Below the pieces are notes generated by a model. It was not told where the DNA came from and made no database searches. It saw only the letters and a program-made list of their open reading frames with translations. The position numbers and the translations under genes were made by a program. DNA of 64,000 nt from Pseudooceanicola sp050897975. Lineage in GTDB: Bacteria > Pseudomonadota > Alphaproteobacteria > Rhodobacterales > Rhodobacteraceae. Positions 34,398 through 42,775 of the stretch are shown here, one piece after another; the first letter of the stretch is position 1; each line of letters starts with the position of its first letter. The stretch lies in assembly GCF_050897975.1 (NCBI RefSeq), contig NZ_JBPAXY010000003.1:372001-436000 (forward strand), read 5' to 3'.

Positions 34398-35684
34398 ATG
34401 ACGAGCACCCCCGACCCCCGCCACACCCTCGGCCCGACAACGGATCCGACCGAGGCCGCACCCGCCCGCGCGGTGCGCCGCCGCCATGTCTTCTACATCC
34501 CCGGCTACGACCCGATCCACCCGCGCCGCTACCGCGAGCTTTACCGCAAGGAAGGCCCCGAACAGGCCCGCATTTCGGGCTATGAGATCGCCCTGGAGGG
34601 GCGCCAGGGCGGCGATGTCTACGGCTGGCAGGTGACGGGCCGGATCGAGGGGGCCGAGGTGGCGGCCCGGGTCGACGTGCTGATCTGGTCGGACATCGTG
34701 CGCGCCTCGATGGGTCACGGCATCGCGGCCACCTATCTGCAACTGTTGCGCACGGCCTGGGAATATATCGCCACCGGAGCGCTGTTTCGGCTGATGCGGT
34801 TGCGCAAGGGGCCGGTGATCGCGGCGCTCTACCCGGTGGGGTTCCTGCTGTTGCAACTGGCGCTGGCCCTGGGGTTGGGCTGGGTCCTGGGGGCAGGGGT
34901 CACGGCGGCGGGGCAGGGCCTGGGGCTGGGGCGCGCCGCGGCCCTGCCGGGCCTTGTCGCGGGTGCCGCCCTGGCGGTGACCGTGCTGCGCTGGTTCAAG
35001 GCCCGCGATGGCCGTTTGTTTGCCTATTACCTGATGCATGACTACGCCTTCTCGGCCCGCTACCGGGGCGCCAACCCGCCCGCGCTGGAAGAACGGATGG
35101 CCCAGTTCCGCGCCCAGATCGCCCAGGCGCTTTGCCAGGACAGCGACGAGGTGCTGGTGGTGGGCCACAGCTCGGGTGCCCATCTGGCGGTGTCGATCCT
35201 GGCCGACCTGATCCGCGCAGGCGAGGTGCCCGAAGATGGCCCCCAGCTATCCTTCCTGTCCCTGGGCCAGGTGGTGCCCATGGTCAGTTTCCTGCCCCGT
35301 GCCAGCCGCCTGCGCGCCGACCTGGCCTATCTCTCGACCCGGCCCGAGCTTTACTGGCTGGACGTCACGGCCCCCGGCGACGGCTGCGCCTTCGCGCTGT
35401 GTGATCCGGTGGCGGTCACGGGCGTGGCGCCCGAGGGGCAGATCCACCCGCTGGTGCTGTCGGCCGCCTTCACCCAGACGCTCAGCCCCGAACGCTGGGC
35501 TGCGCTGAAACGGCGCTTCTTCCGGCTGCATTTCCAGTACCTCTGCGCCTTCGACCGCCCCGGCGATTACGACTATTTCCGCATCACCGCCGGGCCGCAG
35601 ACCCTGGCCGCGCGTTTCGCGGGCCGCGCGCCCTCGCAAAGCCGCATCACCCGCGCCGTGAACCGCTACCGGAGCACGGCATGA
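34398..35684 (+). CDS. Membrane-anchored alpha/beta hydrolase
   Basis: A 428-residue protein. After a polar N terminus comes RRHVFYIPGYDPIHPRRYRELY. Two hydrophobic segments lie in the middle (YPVGFLLLQLALALGLGWVLGAG; LPGLVAGAALAVTVL). The nucleophile elbow GHSSGAHLAVSIL then supplies Ser in the G-x-S-x-G motif of lipases and esterases. A late Asp in YWLDVTAPGD and a His further on are candidate triad partners. The substrate is unknown. Its stop overlaps the P450 ATG (ATGA), so the two are translationally coupled and probably act on one lipid-like or aromatic substrate; that is inference. Confidence 0.75.
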   Translation: MTSTPDPRHTLGPTTDPTEAAPARAVRRRHVFYIPGYDPIHPRRYRELYRKEGPEQARISGYEIALEGRQGGDVYGWQVTGRIEGAEVAARVDVLIWSDIVRASMGHGIAATYLQLLRTAWEYIATGALFRLMRLRKGPVIAALYPVGFLLLQLALALGLGWVLGAGVTAAGQGLGLGRAAALPGLVAGAALAVTVLRWFKARDGRLFAYYLMHDYAFSARYRGANPPALEERMAQFRAQIAQALCQDSDEVLVVGHSSGAHLAVSILADLIRAGEVPEDGPQLSFLSLGQVVPMVSFLPRASRLRADLAYLSTRPELYWLDVTAPGDGCAFALCDPVAVTGVAPEGQIHPLVLSAAFTQTLSPERWAALKRRFFRLHFQYLCAFDRPGDYDYFRITAGPQTLAARFAGRAPSQSRITRAVNRYRSTA

Positions 35685-37057
35685 TCCCCCCGAAACCGCC
35701 CGCCCGGCCCGATCGCGTCTCGCTCTGGCGCTATGCGAAGCTTTTTCGCGCCGACATCCTCTCGGCACAGCCCGCGCGCCTTTACCGCGCCTGGATGGCC
35801 GAGTTCCGCACCCCATTCTTCCGCTCTTACCTCATCAACCAGCCCGATCTGGTGAAGACCGTGCTGAAGGACCGCCCCGGCGATTTTCCCAAATCCGACC
35901 GGGTGGGCGAGGGGCTGCGCCCGGTGTTGGGCAATTCGGTCTTCCTGACCAATGGCGCCACCTGGGAACGGCAGCGGCGGATCATCGACCCGGCCTTCGA
36001 GGGCGGGCGGCTGCGCGACACCTTTCCCGCAATGCAGGCCGCCGCCCGGGCCTGTGCGGCGCGGCTGACGGCGCGGGCGGGCCAGGCGGTCGAGATCGAG
36101 GAAGAGGCCAGCCATGCTGCCGCCGATGTGATCTTCCGCACCCTCTTCTCGATCCCCATCGACCATGAGGTGGCGGCGCGCGTCTTTCACCGCTTCCGCG
36201 ACTACCAGCGGGCGCAACCGATCCTGAACCTGGCGGCCTTCGTGCCCCTGCCGCGCTGGATGCCGCGCTTCCTGCCCCGTCAGGCACGCCGGGCGGGGGC
36301 CGAGATCCGCGCCCTGATCCGCGGCCTTTGCGAGGCCCGCATGGCCGAGATCGCGGCGGGCACCGCGCCCGATGACCTGGCCACCAAGATCATGACCACC
36401 CGCGATCCCGAAACCGGCCAGACCTTCACCACCGAAGAGATGGTCGACCAGGTGGCGATCTTCTTTCTGGCGGGGCATGAAACCTCGGCCTCCGCCCTGG
36501 GCTGGACGCTCTACCTGCTGGCGCTTTTCCCCGACTGGCAGGACCGGGTGGCGGTCGAAGTGGGGCAGGTGGGTGATCTGGATTTCGCCGATGTCGCCCG
36601 GCTGCGCGTCACCCGCGACGTCTTCCGCGAGGCGCTGCGCCTTTACCCGCCGGTGCCGATGATGGTGCGCGAGGCCGCCTGTCCCGAACATTTCCGCGAC
36701 CGCGATGTGCCCAAGGGCAGCCAGATCGTGATCAGTCCCTGGCACCTGCACCGCCAGGAACGCCTATGGGAGGCGCCCGACGATTTCGACCCGGCGCGCT
36801 GGCAGACCGAGAACGGCAAGACCTGTCTGCGCGAGGCCTTCATCCCCTTCAGCGCCGGCGCCCGGGTCTGCACCGGGGCGGGTTTCGCCATGCTCGAAGG
36901 CCCGCTGTTGCTGGCCGAGATCCTGCGGCAGCTGCGGGTGGCGCCGGTGACGGGGAAACTGCCGGAACCTGTGGCGCATCTCACAGTGAGAAGCCGGACG
37001 GGGATCTGGTTGCAACTGGAGCGCAGGGAAGGGGGCGCTGCCCCCTCTGGAGCCTAA
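35681..37057 (+). CDS. Cytochrome P450
   Basis: A 458-residue haem monooxygenase. The I-helix oxygen motif is AGHETSA, the K-helix E-x-x-R is EALRLYPP, and the haem loop FIPFSAGARVCTGAGFAML holds axial Cys397. No N-terminal membrane anchor is present, so it is soluble and needs a separate ferredoxin/reductase, none of which is adjacent. The last residues (GGAAPSGA) and the stop codon are encoded inside element copy D, which suggests that insertion of the element remade the C terminus. Coupled to the upstream hydrolase by a four-base overlap. Confidence 0.93.
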   Translation: MIPPKPPARPDRVSLWRYAKLFRADILSAQPARLYRAWMAEFRTPFFRSYLINQPDLVKTVLKDRPGDFPKSDRVGEGLRPVLGNSVFLTNGATWERQRRIIDPAFEGGRLRDTFPAMQAAARACAARLTARAGQAVEIEEEASHAAADVIFRTLFSIPIDHEVAARVFHRFRDYQRAQPILNLAAFVPLPRWMPRFLPRQARRAGAEIRALIRGLCEARMAEIAAGTAPDDLATKIMTTRDPETGQTFTTEEMVDQVAIFFLAGHETSASALGWTLYLLALFPDWQDRVAVEVGQVGDLDFADVARLRVTRDVFREALRLYPPVPMMVREAACPEHFRDRDVPKGSQIVISPWHLHRQERLWEAPDDFDPARWQTENGKTCLREAFIPFSAGARVCTGAGFAMLEGPLLLAEILRQLRVAPVTGKLPEPVAHLTVRSRTGIWLQLERREGGAAPSGA

Positions 37058-37101
37058 CGGCTCCATTCACCCCCGAAGTATTTTGGGCCCAGTGAAAGAG
37101 C
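37031..37101 (-). repeat. Dispersed intergenic element, copy D
   Basis: Read on the minus strand: GGGCCCAAAATACTTCGGGGG, first hairpin TGGAGCC-GTTA-GGCTCCA, second hairpin GGGGGC-AGC-GCCCCC (37031-37045). It overlaps the 3' end of the P450 gene, whose TAA stop lies in the loop of the first hairpin. A 25-base segment (37077-37101) is an exact inverted copy of 37192-37216 in copy E. Confidence 0.85.
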
Positions 37102-37191
37102 GGGACAGCGCCTGTCTGGTTGGCGGACCTCTCTGTTGAGAGCGTGCCACGCCCCCGTCTTCGAAAGGCGGCCGCATCGGGGCGGATGCCT

Positions 37192-37252
37192 GCTCTTTCA
37201 CTGGGCCCAAAATACTCTGGGGGAGCGCGGCACGCGCGGGGGCAAAGCCCCC
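37192..37252 (+). repeat. Dispersed intergenic element, copy E
   Basis: GGGCCCAAAATACTCTGGGGG box, first hairpin GCGCG-GCA-CGCGC, second hairpin GGGGGC-AAA-GCCCCC (37238-37252). Its left end forms a perfect 25-base inverted repeat with copy D across a 90-base spacer. It ends two bases before the stop of the convergent FAD oxidoreductase gene. Confidence 0.85.
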
Positions 37253-37253
37253 C

Positions 37254-39662
37254 TCAGCCCCGCATCCGCAAGGCTTCGGGGGCGAAGTCCGTCTCGGTGA
37301 TCGCCACCGCGCGGCGCATCTGGCCCAGGATCTCGATCTCCACCTCGGTTCCCGCCACGGCCTCGGCCGTGGGAAGAAAGCCCAGGGCGAGGGACTGGCC
37401 CAGGTGGTGCGAATAGCCGCCCGAGGTGCAATAGCCCACCACTTCGCCCGCGTGCCAGATGGGCTCGTAGCCGTGCACGTCGCAATCCTCTGCCGCGACC
37501 CGGAACCCGATCAGGCGGCGGGACGGCCCCGCGGCGCGCCCCGCCTCGGCCGCCGCGCGGCCGATGAAATCGGCGCGTTTGGTCCAGACGATGAAGCGAT
37601 CCAGGCCCGTCTCGGCCGGGGTGTAGTCGGGCGAATATTCCCGCAGCCAGGAGCCGAAGAGCCTATCCAGCCTCAGCGACATCATCGCCCGCATCCCGAA
37701 GGGTTTCATCCCCAGCGGTGCGCCCGCCGCCCAAAGGGCCGACCACAGAGCCCGCTGCGCCATGGGATCGCAGTAGATCTCATAGCCCAGATCCCCGGTA
37801 TAGCTGACCCGCTGCACGATGCAGTCGGCCATCCCCACGGTCAGGCGCCGCACATCCAGGAACCGCATGTCGGAAATATCGGTGCGGGTGCAGGCCTGAA
37901 GCACCGCCCGCGCCTCTGGCCCCGCCACCTGGAACCCGGTGGAACAGTCCGAGATATTCTCGACCGCCACCCCGTCGTCCAGGTTCTGCTGGAACCAGCG
38001 CAGGTGGTAGGCTTGGGCCCCGTAAGAGGCGGTCAGGCGGAACTCGGTCTCGCCAAGGCAGGCGACGGTGAAATCGCCGATGATCTTGCCCGAGGGCGAC
38101 AGCATCGGCACCAGAGAGATCCGCCCCGGCGCCGGGATGCGCCCGGCCATGATCCGGTCCAGCCAGGCCCGCGCGCCCGCGCCGGTGACGGCATATTTGC
38201 CGAAGTTCTGCACCTCGTTGATGCCGCAGGCCCCGCGCACCGCCGCCACCTCGCGCGCGGTGGCGGCAAAGGCGTTCGAGCGGCGGGTCGAAGGGGTCTC
38301 ATAGCGCGGCTCGCCGGGGGCGGCGAAATAGTTCACCACCTCCAGCCCGTATTGCTGGCCCCAGACCGCGCCCATCTGATCGAAGGTGTCGTACATCGGC
38401 GTGGTGCGGAAGGGGCGCGCCGCCGGTTTCTCCTCATTGGGATAGGCCACCGAAAAGCGGGTGCGGTAGTTCTCCATCACCTTGGGCAGGGTATAGCCCG
38501 GGGTCGTCCAGGTGCCGAAACGGGCCACATCCATGGCGGTGGTGTCGCGCTCGCATTCGCCGTGGATCATCCATTGCGCCAGCATCAGGCCCACGCCGCC
38601 GCCCTGGGAGAAGCCCGCCATGACGGCGCAGGCGGACCAGTAGTTGCGCAGCCCCGGCACCGGCCCGACAAGCGGGTTGCCATCGGGGGCAAAGGTGAAG
38701 GGACCGTGGATCACCCGCTTCAGCCCGGCGGTTTGCAGCACGGGAAAGCGGTTGTAGGCGAAGGTGATGCTGTCGCCGATCTTGTCCAGATCGTCGGGCA
38801 AGAGTTCGTGGCCGAAATCCCAGCGGGTGCCATCCACCGCCCAGGCGCGGGGCTTCTTCTCGTAGAACCCGATGCAAAGTCCGCGCCCCTCTTGCCGCAG
38901 ATAGCTTTCGCCCGCCGGGTCCACCACATGGGGGTGCTCGCTGTCGCGCTCGTAGATCTCGGGGATGTCATCGGTGACGATGTAGTGATGTTCCATCGGC
39001 ATCAGGGGCAGGTAGACCCCCGCCATGGCCGCGACTTCCCGCGCCCAAAGGCCGCCTGCGTTGACCACATGTTCGGCGTGTATGGTGCCCTTGTCGGTGA
39101 CCACGTCCCAGGTGCCGTCGGGGCGAGGGTTGGTTTCCAGCACCCGGCAATGGGTCTCGATCGTGGCGCCGCCCAGGCGCGCGGCCTTGGCATAGGCATG
39201 GGTGGTGCCCGAGGGATCCAGGTGGCCATCCAACGGATCCCACAGCGCGCCGATCACGCCGTCGATATTGGTGACGGGGCAGCGCTCTTTCACCTCCGAG
39301 GGCGTCAGGATCTCGGTCTGCAGGCGCATGTGCCGGTGCTTGGCGCGTTCGGCCAGCATCATGTCGAACCGGTCCTGGCTGTCGGCCAGGGTCAGCCCGC
39401 CGGTCTGGTGCAGCCCGCAGGACATGCCGGTGATCTCTTCCAGCTCTTTATACAGACCAATGGTATAGCCCTGAAGCGCCGCCATGTTGGTGTCGCCGTT
39501 CAGCGTGTGAAACCCGCCCGCCGCGTGCCAGGACGAGCCAGAGGTCAGCTCGGACCGTTCCAGCAGCATGACATCCGACCACCCCAGCTTGGTCAGGTGA
39601 TAGAGAACGGAGCAGCCGACGACGCCGCCCCCGATAACCGCGACTCGGGTGGTGGTTTGCAT
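37254..39662 (-). CDS. GcvT-domain FAD oxidoreductase (dimethylglycine/sarcosine dehydrogenase-like)
   Basis: An 802-residue protein. The N-terminal DAO domain has the dinucleotide site VAVIGGGVVGCSVLYHL and GSSWHAAGG, where the His is the site of covalent flavin in dimethylglycine dehydrogenase. The C-terminal half is a folate-binding GcvT-like region (from about residue 430, with YTGDLGYEIYCDP and GLDRFIVWTKRADFIGR). The family oxidises N-methyl groups of dimethylglycine, sarcosine or similar, passing formaldehyde to tetrahydrofolate. The exact substrate cannot be fixed. AGGAGG precedes the ATG. It may act downstream of the MttB-family and BCCT genes, though they are not linked. Confidence 0.88.
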   Translation of the reverse strand: MQTTTRVAVIGGGVVGCSVLYHLTKLGWSDVMLLERSELTSGSSWHAAGGFHTLNGDTNMAALQGYTIGLYKELEEITGMSCGLHQTGGLTLADSQDRFDMMLAERAKHRHMRLQTEILTPSEVKERCPVTNIDGVIGALWDPLDGHLDPSGTTHAYAKAARLGGATIETHCRVLETNPRPDGTWDVVTDKGTIHAEHVVNAGGLWAREVAAMAGVYLPLMPMEHHYIVTDDIPEIYERDSEHPHVVDPAGESYLRQEGRGLCIGFYEKKPRAWAVDGTRWDFGHELLPDDLDKIGDSITFAYNRFPVLQTAGLKRVIHGPFTFAPDGNPLVGPVPGLRNYWSACAVMAGFSQGGGVGLMLAQWMIHGECERDTTAMDVARFGTWTTPGYTLPKVMENYRTRFSVAYPNEEKPAARPFRTTPMYDTFDQMGAVWGQQYGLEVVNYFAAPGEPRYETPSTRRSNAFAATAREVAAVRGACGINEVQNFGKYAVTGAGARAWLDRIMAGRIPAPGRISLVPMLSPSGKIIGDFTVACLGETEFRLTASYGAQAYHLRWFQQNLDDGVAVENISDCSTGFQVAGPEARAVLQACTRTDISDMRFLDVRRLTVGMADCIVQRVSYTGDLGYEIYCDPMAQRALWSALWAAGAPLGMKPFGMRAMMSLRLDRLFGSWLREYSPDYTPAETGLDRFIVWTKRADFIGRAAAEAGRAAGPSRRLIGFRVAAEDCDVHGYEPIWHAGEVVGYCTSGGYSHHLGQSLALGFLPTAEAVAGTEVEIEILGQMRRAVAITETDFAPEALRMRG

Positions 39663-39890
39663 CTGCGCCTCCTGTTGCCTGGGGGAATGCTGGCGGCGGA
39701 GTGGGCGGGATGGCTTGCGGAAAAGCGACATCAAGCGTCGCAAATGGCCGCCGAATGGGGCCGCCAGCGCGATCGGCCCGCCGGGGTCCACGCCATCGCC
39801 CGCGAAATGCGCAGCCGTGGCGCCACGCAACAGGCCCGATCTGGTCCTCGGCCCGGCGCAACCTAGATCCTTGCCAAAGGAGACCCGCCC

Positions 39891-41066
39891 ATGCTGCCCT
39901 CGCTTCTGCGCAAATTTCACGCCTTCTCGCGGCGGCTGGTGGTGCGGGTGGTGCTGATCGCGCTGCTCGCCTTCCTGGCGCTTGGCCTGGCCAAGCTGGG
40001 GGCGCGGCTGATCCCGCGCGAGATCGAGCCCTTCATCGGCGGCGATGCGGTGGACAATATCCTGTCGGTCATCGCCAATTCGATGCTGACGGTCACCACC
40101 TTCTCGCTGACGGTGATGGCGGCGGCGCATCGCATGGTCTCGACCAGCTGGACCCCGCGCGCCCATCAGATGCTGTTGCAGGACACCACGACCCATACGG
40201 TTCTGGCCACCTTCGTGGGCGCCTATCTCTATGCGCTTTCGGCGATCATCCTGCGCGATCTCGAAATCTTCGCCGGGCCGGGGCTGATCGTGCTTTTCGG
40301 TATGACCCTGCTGGTGGTGCTGTTGATCGTGGTGGCGATCATCCGCTGGATCTCGCATCTGGAAATGCTGGGCAGCCTGATCAACACCGCCCAGCGGATC
40401 CAGGACAGCACCCGCGCCGCCCTGGCACTGCGCGCCGATGCGCCCTGCCTGGGCGCCCATCCCCTGGACCCCGAGGCCGTGCCCGAGGGGGCTGGGGTGC
40501 TGCGGGCCGCTGACAGCGGCTATGTGCAGACGATCTATCAGGACCGGCTGCAACAGGCGGCTGAAGGCTGTGACGGACGCATCTGGCTGCTGCACCCGGT
40601 CGGCGCCCATGTGCACCGGGGCGACGCGCTGGCGCGCTACGAAGGCGAGGAGAAGGCCATGGAAGAGGCGATTGCCGCCAATGTGGTCCTGGGCTCGTTG
40701 CGCAATTTCGACCAGGATCCGGGGTTCGGCCTGACCTGCCTCAGCGAGATCGCGGTGCGCGCCCTGTCACCGGGCGTCAACGATCCGGGGACGGCGCTGG
40801 ACATGCTGCACCGCATCGCCCGGGTGCTGATGGCGGTCGAGGGGCCCTTCACCGCGCCGCAGGAGGCGCAGCACGACCGGCTGTGGCTGCCCGCTCTGGC
40901 GACAGAGGCGATGACCCACGAGACCCTGGCGCCGATCTTGTCGGACGGGGCCGACCGGCAGGAACTGGCCCGCCCCATAGACCAGACGCTGAGGGCGCTG
41001 GCGCGCCACGAAGACCCCGGCATCGCCCAGGCCGCCCGCGCGCTGCAAAGCGCCTGCAAAAGCTGA
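39891..41066 (+). CDS. DUF2254 membrane protein
   Basis: A 391-residue protein with an N-terminal helix (LVVRVVLIALLAFLALGLAKL) followed by the family's SVIANSMLTVTTFSLTVM segment and two further helices (FVGAYLYALSAIIL; LVVLLIVVAIIRW). The C-terminal half is soluble, with SGYVQTIYQDRL and LSPGVNDPGTALDML, both conserved in DUF2254. Function unknown. CAAAGGAG precedes the ATG. It is divergent from the FAD oxidoreductase gene and convergent with the CorC-type gene. Confidence 0.87.
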   Translation: MLPSLLRKFHAFSRRLVVRVVLIALLAFLALGLAKLGARLIPREIEPFIGGDAVDNILSVIANSMLTVTTFSLTVMAAAHRMVSTSWTPRAHQMLLQDTTTHTVLATFVGAYLYALSAIILRDLEIFAGPGLIVLFGMTLLVVLLIVVAIIRWISHLEMLGSLINTAQRIQDSTRAALALRADAPCLGAHPLDPEAVPEGAGVLRAADSGYVQTIYQDRLQQAAEGCDGRIWLLHPVGAHVHRGDALARYEGEEKAMEEAIAANVVLGSLRNFDQDPGFGLTCLSEIAVRALSPGVNDPGTALDMLHRIARVLMAVEGPFTAPQEAQHDRLWLPALATEAMTHETLAPILSDGADRQELARPIDQTLRALARHEDPGIAQAARALQSACKS

Positions 41067-41120
41067 CGGCCCGGTCAAGGCGCACCGCCGGGGCCCGCGT
41101 CCCGCCCCTCTCTTCTCGTT

Positions 41121-41268
41121 TGCCAGAAATATCCCGGGGGAGTCGCCCGCAGGGCGGCGGGGGCAGAGCCCCCTTTCCCTAAGATCTGCCGTCCTCCGGC
41201 GGCCGGGGGCAGAGCCCCCATACCCTATGTTGCGGCCCTCCGGCGGCGGGTGGCAGAGCCCCCACCCC
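41121..41268 (+). repeat. Dispersed intergenic element, copy F, with tandem hairpins
   Basis: AAATATCCCGGGGGAG box, first hairpin CGCCC-GCA-GGGCG, then GGGGGC-AGA-GCCCCC (41159-41173). The hairpin part recurs twice more: exactly at 41205-41219 and imperfectly at about 41248-41267, each preceded by CTCCGGCGG. So one full copy is followed by two partial tandem units about 45 bases apart. Located in the convergent gap between the DUF2254 and CorC-type genes. Confidence 0.82.
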
Positions 41269-41272
41269 CCTC

Positions 41273-42610
41273 TCAGCCCGCAACCAACGGCCGGATGCGC
41301 AGCCGGGTCAGGCGGTTTTCCTTGCGCGCCGCCACTTCGAAGCGGAAGCCGTGGAAGGAAAAGACCTGACCCACGGTGGGGATCATCTGCGCCTCGTGGA
41401 TCACCAGACCGGCGATGGTGTTGGCCTCTTCATCGGGCAGGGACCAGTCCATGGCGCGGTTCAGGTCGCGGATCGTCATCGCCCCGTCCACCACATAGGT
41501 GCCGTCCTCGGTCTTCTTCACCGTGTGTTCGGCGGTGGCCGGGTCGAACTCGTCGGTGATCTCGCCCACGATCTCTTCCAGGATGTCCTCCAGCGTGATC
41601 AGACCCTGCAAGGCGCCGTATTCATCCACCACCAGGGCAAAATGGGTGCGCATATGCAGGAACTGGCGCATCTGCTCGTCCAGCGAGGTGGTGTCGGGGA
41701 TGAAATAGGGATCCATCATCACATCGGTGATCTTGAAATCCGTCAGCGCCTCGGCGGGATCCTCGGAATTGGTGGCCAGGGTATAGGTGGCGCGGAACAG
41801 ATCCTTGGCGTGGATCGTGCCGACGATGTTCTCGGGGTCGCCCTCGTAGACCGGCAGGCGGGTATGGTTGGAATGCAGACATTGCGACAGGATCTCCTGG
41901 GCGCTGTCGGCGGCATTGATCATCTCGATCCGCGAGCGGTGCAGCATGATCTCTTCCACCGTGCGGTCGCCCAGATCCAGCGCGCCCAGGATGCGGTCGC
42001 GGTCCTCCTTCTCGACCACGCCCTCGGAATGGCCCAGGTTCAGGGCGCCGGCGATCTCTTCGCGCACCGCCAGGATCTGGCTGTCCGGGTCGGTCTTCAC
42101 CCCGAAGATGCGCAGCACGCCGCGCACCAGCCAGCGCACCAGGGCGACGACGGGGGCGAAGATCGAGATGACGAAGGCGATCGGCGCCGAGACCCGGCTG
42201 GCCGCCGTTTCGGCATTGGTGATGGCATAGGTCTTGGGCAGAACCTCGGCGAAGATCAGCACCAGGAGGGTCATCACCAGGGTGGCGATGGCCACGCCGC
42301 TGTCGCCGAAGACCCGGGTGAAAAGGGCCGTGGTCAGCGAGGTGGCCAGGATATTGACCAGGTTGTTGCCCAGCAGGACCGAGCCGATCAGCCGCTCGTT
42401 GTCCTCGGTGATCTCCAGCGCCCGTTCCGCCCCGCGCGAGCCCTTGTCGGCCTGGGCGCGCAGTTTCCCGCGCGAGGCCGCCGTCAGCGCGGTTTCCGAG
42501 CCCGAAAAGAAGGCCGAGAAGACCAGAAGGCCGAGGATCGCCGCGGCGGTGATCCAAAAGGCCGCGTCCAGGGCGGCCAGGCCCGTCAGTGATGCGCTTG
42601 CGTCGTCCAT
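41273..42610 (-). CDS. CNNM/CorC-type hemolysin-family transporter
   Basis: A 445-residue protein. The N-terminal DUF21 membrane domain has FSAFFSGSETALTAASRGKL and ATLVMTLLVLIFAEVLPKTYAI. Two CBS domains follow (IMLHRSRIEMINAADSAQEI; FALVVDEYGALQGLITLEDILEEIVGEI), then a CorC_HlyC domain (YVVDGAMTIRDLNRAM). The family transports Mg2+ or Co2+; the old hemolysin name is misleading. The ATG follows GGGAGAG. It is downstream of xerD on the same strand, 165 bases away. Confidence 0.92.
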   Translation of the reverse strand: MDDASASLTGLAALDAAFWITAAAILGLLVFSAFFSGSETALTAASRGKLRAQADKGSRGAERALEITEDNERLIGSVLLGNNLVNILATSLTTALFTRVFGDSGVAIATLVMTLLVLIFAEVLPKTYAITNAETAASRVSAPIAFVISIFAPVVALVRWLVRGVLRIFGVKTDPDSQILAVREEIAGALNLGHSEGVVEKEDRDRILGALDLGDRTVEEIMLHRSRIEMINAADSAQEILSQCLHSNHTRLPVYEGDPENIVGTIHAKDLFRATYTLATNSEDPAEALTDFKITDVMMDPYFIPDTTSLDEQMRQFLHMRTHFALVVDEYGALQGLITLEDILEEIVGEITDEFDPATAEHTVKKTEDGTYVVDGAMTIRDLNRAMDWSLPDEEANTIAGLVIHEAQMIPTVGQVFSFHGFRFEVAARKENRLTRLRIRPLVAG

Positions 42611-42775
42611 GATCTCTCCCAAAGGTCTGAAGGGGTTATGGGCACGGTCGCCGCCGGGATCAAGGGCAGGGCGCGGCAGGTTCGCAAGACGCGCCCCTTT
42701 GTGATGCGGGGATGAAGAGGGCAACGAAGGACAAGCCCGATGGCGGCCATGCAAGGATGAGGCGCGGCGCGGCGC

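Noticed and set aside
37404..39866. An 820-codon open frame opposite the FAD oxidoreductase gene.
   Set aside because: The real gene shows the FAD and GcvT motifs; the antisense frame is low-complexity His/Gln/Gly-rich and unsupported.
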